A stretch of DNA of 7,812 bases from Acidobacteriaceae bacterium (GTDB lineage Bacteria; Acidobacteriota; Terriglobia; Terriglobales; Acidobacteriaceae): the NCBI GenBank assembly GCA_003165095.1, contig PLSH01000151.1, positions 1 to 7,812 of the forward strand. Reading direction: 5' to 3'. A model generated the notes under the pieces. It did no database searches. It worked only from the letters and a program-made list of their open reading frames with translations, and had not been told where the DNA came from. The translations under genes and the position numbers were made by a program. Positions 6,262 through 7,812 of the stretch are shown one piece after another. Position 1 is the stretch's first letter. Each line of letters opens with the position of its first letter.

Positions 6262-7314
6262 TCATTTTGGGTTAGTCAGACCTGAGCCACCCGCCTGCTC
6301 AACCGCCTTTTTCCTTGGTCGCACAATATAGACGAACAACATGATCAAGACTGCATCCAGCGCCCATTTGAACGCGGTGAACATATTGAACCCATAAAGT
6401 AGGTTCCGGATCATATAGTGGGCATATCCATACCAGCTCAGGCCGGCGGCCAAGATGCACAGAATCCCCGTCACCGCTGCAATTCCTCCTTGATGATCCC
6501 ATCGTCTCCTTCCCGACAGGAAAAAACCCAGCAAAATCAAAATGCCCGCGAAAAACTGGATCGAGAGATCAAGCTTTCTAAATATTGTCAGCTCGTGGCC
6601 AACGGCGTGTTGCGCATCCATGTTTCCTTGATCGGCGGCTTTATAGAACCAGCGATTCGCCTCAGTACCGTTCGCCGATACGCCTTGACCGTAGTAGTAC
6701 AAAATCCCAAGATCGTATTGAGCCTTAGCCAGGCCTTGGTCAGCAGCTTTCCGGTACCAGCGAGCAGCCTCGGCGTAGTTCTGCTGCACTCCCTGGCCTC
6801 GGTAATACATGAGCCCCAGACCATCTTCACCCTTGGCATCACTCTGATCAGCAGCTTTTCTATACCAGTTCACGGCCTTGGCATAATCCCGAGCGACACC
6901 TTTGCCGTAGTAATACAAGAGAGCAAGATTGACCTGAGCGCGCGCATCGCCCTGGTCTGCTGCTTTGCAATACCAGCGGGCTGCTTCGGCGTAGTCTTGC
7001 GAAACTCCATGACCATAGTGATACATGTAGCCAAGATCGTATTGACCTTTTGCGTAACCCTGCTCGGCTGATTCGCGGTACCACAGCGTTGCCTGGACAT
7101 AGTCTTGGGGTACCCCTTCACCGTCATAGTAGATGTTGCCAAGACTGTATTGGGCCTGTGCGTCGCCCTTCGCGGCAGCTAGGCGGCACACACTCGCTGC
7201 CTGAACGAGCCTCGCCTCATGTGCTCTTTCTTCATGTATTCGCCAAAGAATCGTCGTTCCACATATCACGAACGCGCATATGACAGCGGCTAAAACTTTC
7301 CAGAATGATGACAT
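6262..7314 (-). CDS. Membrane-anchored Sel1-repeat protein
   Basis: This 350-aa protein opens with a hydrophobic anchor at residues about 7-24. It then carries five consecutive Sel1 repeats of exactly 36 residues each (50-85, 86-121, 122-157, 158-193, 194-229) and a partial sixth at 230-240. Typical units read GVSQDYAEAARWYCKAADQG. Three further hydrophobic segments lie at about 251-266, 276-295 and 314-331, with a positively charged loop (GRRRW) and a basic end (RPRKK). The positive-inside rule puts the Sel1 solenoid in the periplasm. Sel1 repeats are protein-binding alpha/alpha solenoids. The gene starts 58 bp after the RHS stop on the same strand, so an immunity role against the RHS tip is plausible; some known effector-immunity proteins have Sel1 repeats, but nothing here proves it. 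The ATG at 7314 follows GAAGG at 8 nt; the in-frame TTG at 7329 lacks such a site. Codon use is less GC-rich than in the primase gene. Confidence 0.9.
   Translation of the reverse strand: MSSFWKVLAAVICAFVICGTTILWRIHEERAHEARLVQAASVCRLAAAKGDAQAQYSLGNIYYDGEGVPQDYVQATLWYRESAEQGYAKGQYDLGYMYHYGHGVSQDYAEAARWYCKAADQGDARAQVNLALLYYYGKGVARDYAKAVNWYRKAADQSDAKGEDGLGLMYYRGQGVQQNYAEAARWYRKAADQGLAKAQYDLGILYYYGQGVSANGTEANRWFYKAADQGNMDAQHAVGHELTIFRKLDLSIQFFAGILILLGFFLSGRRRWDHQGGIAAVTGILCILAAGLSWYGYAHYMIRNLLYGFNMFTAFKWALDAVLIMLFVYIVRPRKKAVEQAGGSGLTNPK
6628..7167 (-). repeat. Five 108-bp coding repeats (Sel1 array)
   Basis: The five 36-codon Sel1 units give a diverged 108-bp tandem period in the DNA. Recurring words on the plus strand such as TACCAGCG and TCGGCGTAGT mark equivalent points of the units. 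All units have equal length, with no insertion or deletion, which suggests the frame is under selection. Confidence 0.75.
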
Positions 7315-7372
7315 TTTATTAACCTTCAAGCATGATTTTCGCGAGTTTGCAAGTTATCTATTGCTCCCTGTT

Positions 7373-7812
7373 TCATCGACCTGCCACGGGAGGACCCGAT
7401 ATGGTGATACCCTGTTGGGCGCCGCTAGGTTCAGTCGTCTCAGGGTGTTGGGTGCTTCCAGGAGCTGGATGCTGATCGCCGCCGCAGTGAATACCTTCGT
7501 GATAGGCCTGCACTGTAGCACCCTTTCCATGTGCTGCCGCCTCTGAGGCTGCCCTATTCCCTTCTGCAGTCTCAATAAACCAACATGCAATCTCGACCGC
7601 CACTCCGGTAAGCGCAGCGTATGTTCCGTATTTAATTATGGCGAGGTTATATCTATATTCGATATAGACTTCTCGTCCGCGCGGATCCATTCCATTGACC
7701 GGGTCACCGCTGGCATAGAGGTACTTATGTAGAGTTGTGGGATCGAAGGCATCCCCGTCTTCTGGATCGCGGCTGAGGAATCTGCCGGTCGTTGGATTGT
7801 AATATCTGGCGC
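7373..7812 (-). CDS. RHS-repeat protein, C-terminal end (partial, runs off the right edge)
   Basis: The visible 145 residues begin in the conserved RHS core (ARYYNPTTGRFLSRDPEDG, then LHKYLYASGDPVNGMDPRG, visible residues 1-45). RHS proteins are large secreted or surface proteins built of YD repeats that form a shell, and the core motif is followed by a variable toxic or specialised tip. Here the tip is about 100 residues. It starts REVYIEYRYNL, has a hydrophobic stretch at about 56-78 (ALTGVAVEIACWFIE), then an Ala/His/Gly/Pro-rich tail, and stops at 7373. I recognise no nuclease or deaminase motif, so its activity is unknown; the hydrophobic stretch could suggest membrane action, weakly. 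The start lies beyond 7812. The edge of the window falls exactly at the Ala-Arg-Tyr codons that also form the terminal direct repeat. The Sel1 membrane protein gene follows 58 bp downstream. Confidence 0.88.
   Translation of the reverse strand, partial: ARYYNPTTGRFLSRDPEDGDAFDPTTLHKYLYASGDPVNGMDPRGREVYIEYRYNLAIIKYGTYAALTGVAVEIACWFIETAEGNRAASEAAAHGKGATVQAYHEGIHCGGDQHPAPGSTQHPETTEPSGAQQGITISGPPVAGR
7803..7812. repeat. Right copy of terminal 10-bp direct repeat (candidate att core)
   Basis: TATCTGGCGC, identical to positions 1-10. Here it lies in the coding sequence of the RHS core and encodes Ala-Arg-Tyr on the minus strand. See the left copy for its interpretation. Confidence 0.55.

Noticed and set aside
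6418..7071. Plus-strand open frame of 217 codons with a repetitive hydrophobic look
   Set aside because: Its periodicity is that of the Sel1 repeats on the opposite strand.
1..7812. CRISPR array, tRNA or rRNA gene
   Set aside because: I found no regularly spaced 24-37-bp direct repeats and no cloverleaf-like or rRNA-like segment; the only longer-period repeats are the coding Sel1 units and the 57-bp pair near the left end.

Overview
The window comes from a GC-rich bacterium. The mix of a CHC2/TOPRIM primase with an AAA-like half, a XerD-like integrase, a Phd/VapC toxin-antitoxin pair, an RHS tail and a Sel1-repeat protein looks most like a soil Acidobacteriota genome. That assignment is from general impression only, since there is no rRNA or housekeeping gene to test it.

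Layout from left to right. Positions 1-487 hold no convincing gene. Then, all on the minus strand, come vapC (488-901), its Phd/VapB-type antitoxin (907-1194), a tyrosine recombinase (1277-2410), a 140-bp gap plus an 11-bp-period direct-repeat array (about 2556-2614), and a 963-residue primase/ATPase (2628-5519). A plus-strand XRE-family repressor gene (5642-6043) diverges from the primase gene. The space between them carries a perfect 13-bp inverted repeat that should be its operator. Beyond a hairpin-rich convergent gap (6044-6261) are two more minus-strand genes: a membrane-anchored Sel1-repeat protein (6262-7314) and the C-terminal 145 codons of an RHS-repeat protein, which enters from the right edge and stops at 7373.

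The most striking feature is that the window begins and ends with the same 10 bases, TATCTGGCGC. On the minus strand at the right edge these bases encode Ala-Arg-Tyr of the conserved RHS core motif ARYYNPTTGRF. Everything between has the content of a small integrative element: integrase, replication primase/helicase, repressor, toxin-antitoxin and cargo. I infer that the window is an element, either integrated or circular, whose attachment core lies inside an RHS gene. If so, integration would replace the host RHS tip with the element's own tip and bring in a Sel1 membrane protein that may be its immunity partner. The repeat, gene content and reading frames can be seen. The mobility and the tip swap are inference, because both flanks are missing.

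Other observations are a possible frameshifted tail on the primase, a TTAGCNGC motif preceded by a pyrimidine tract that recurs about nine times, and a visible drop in GC across the Sel1/RHS-tip segment.
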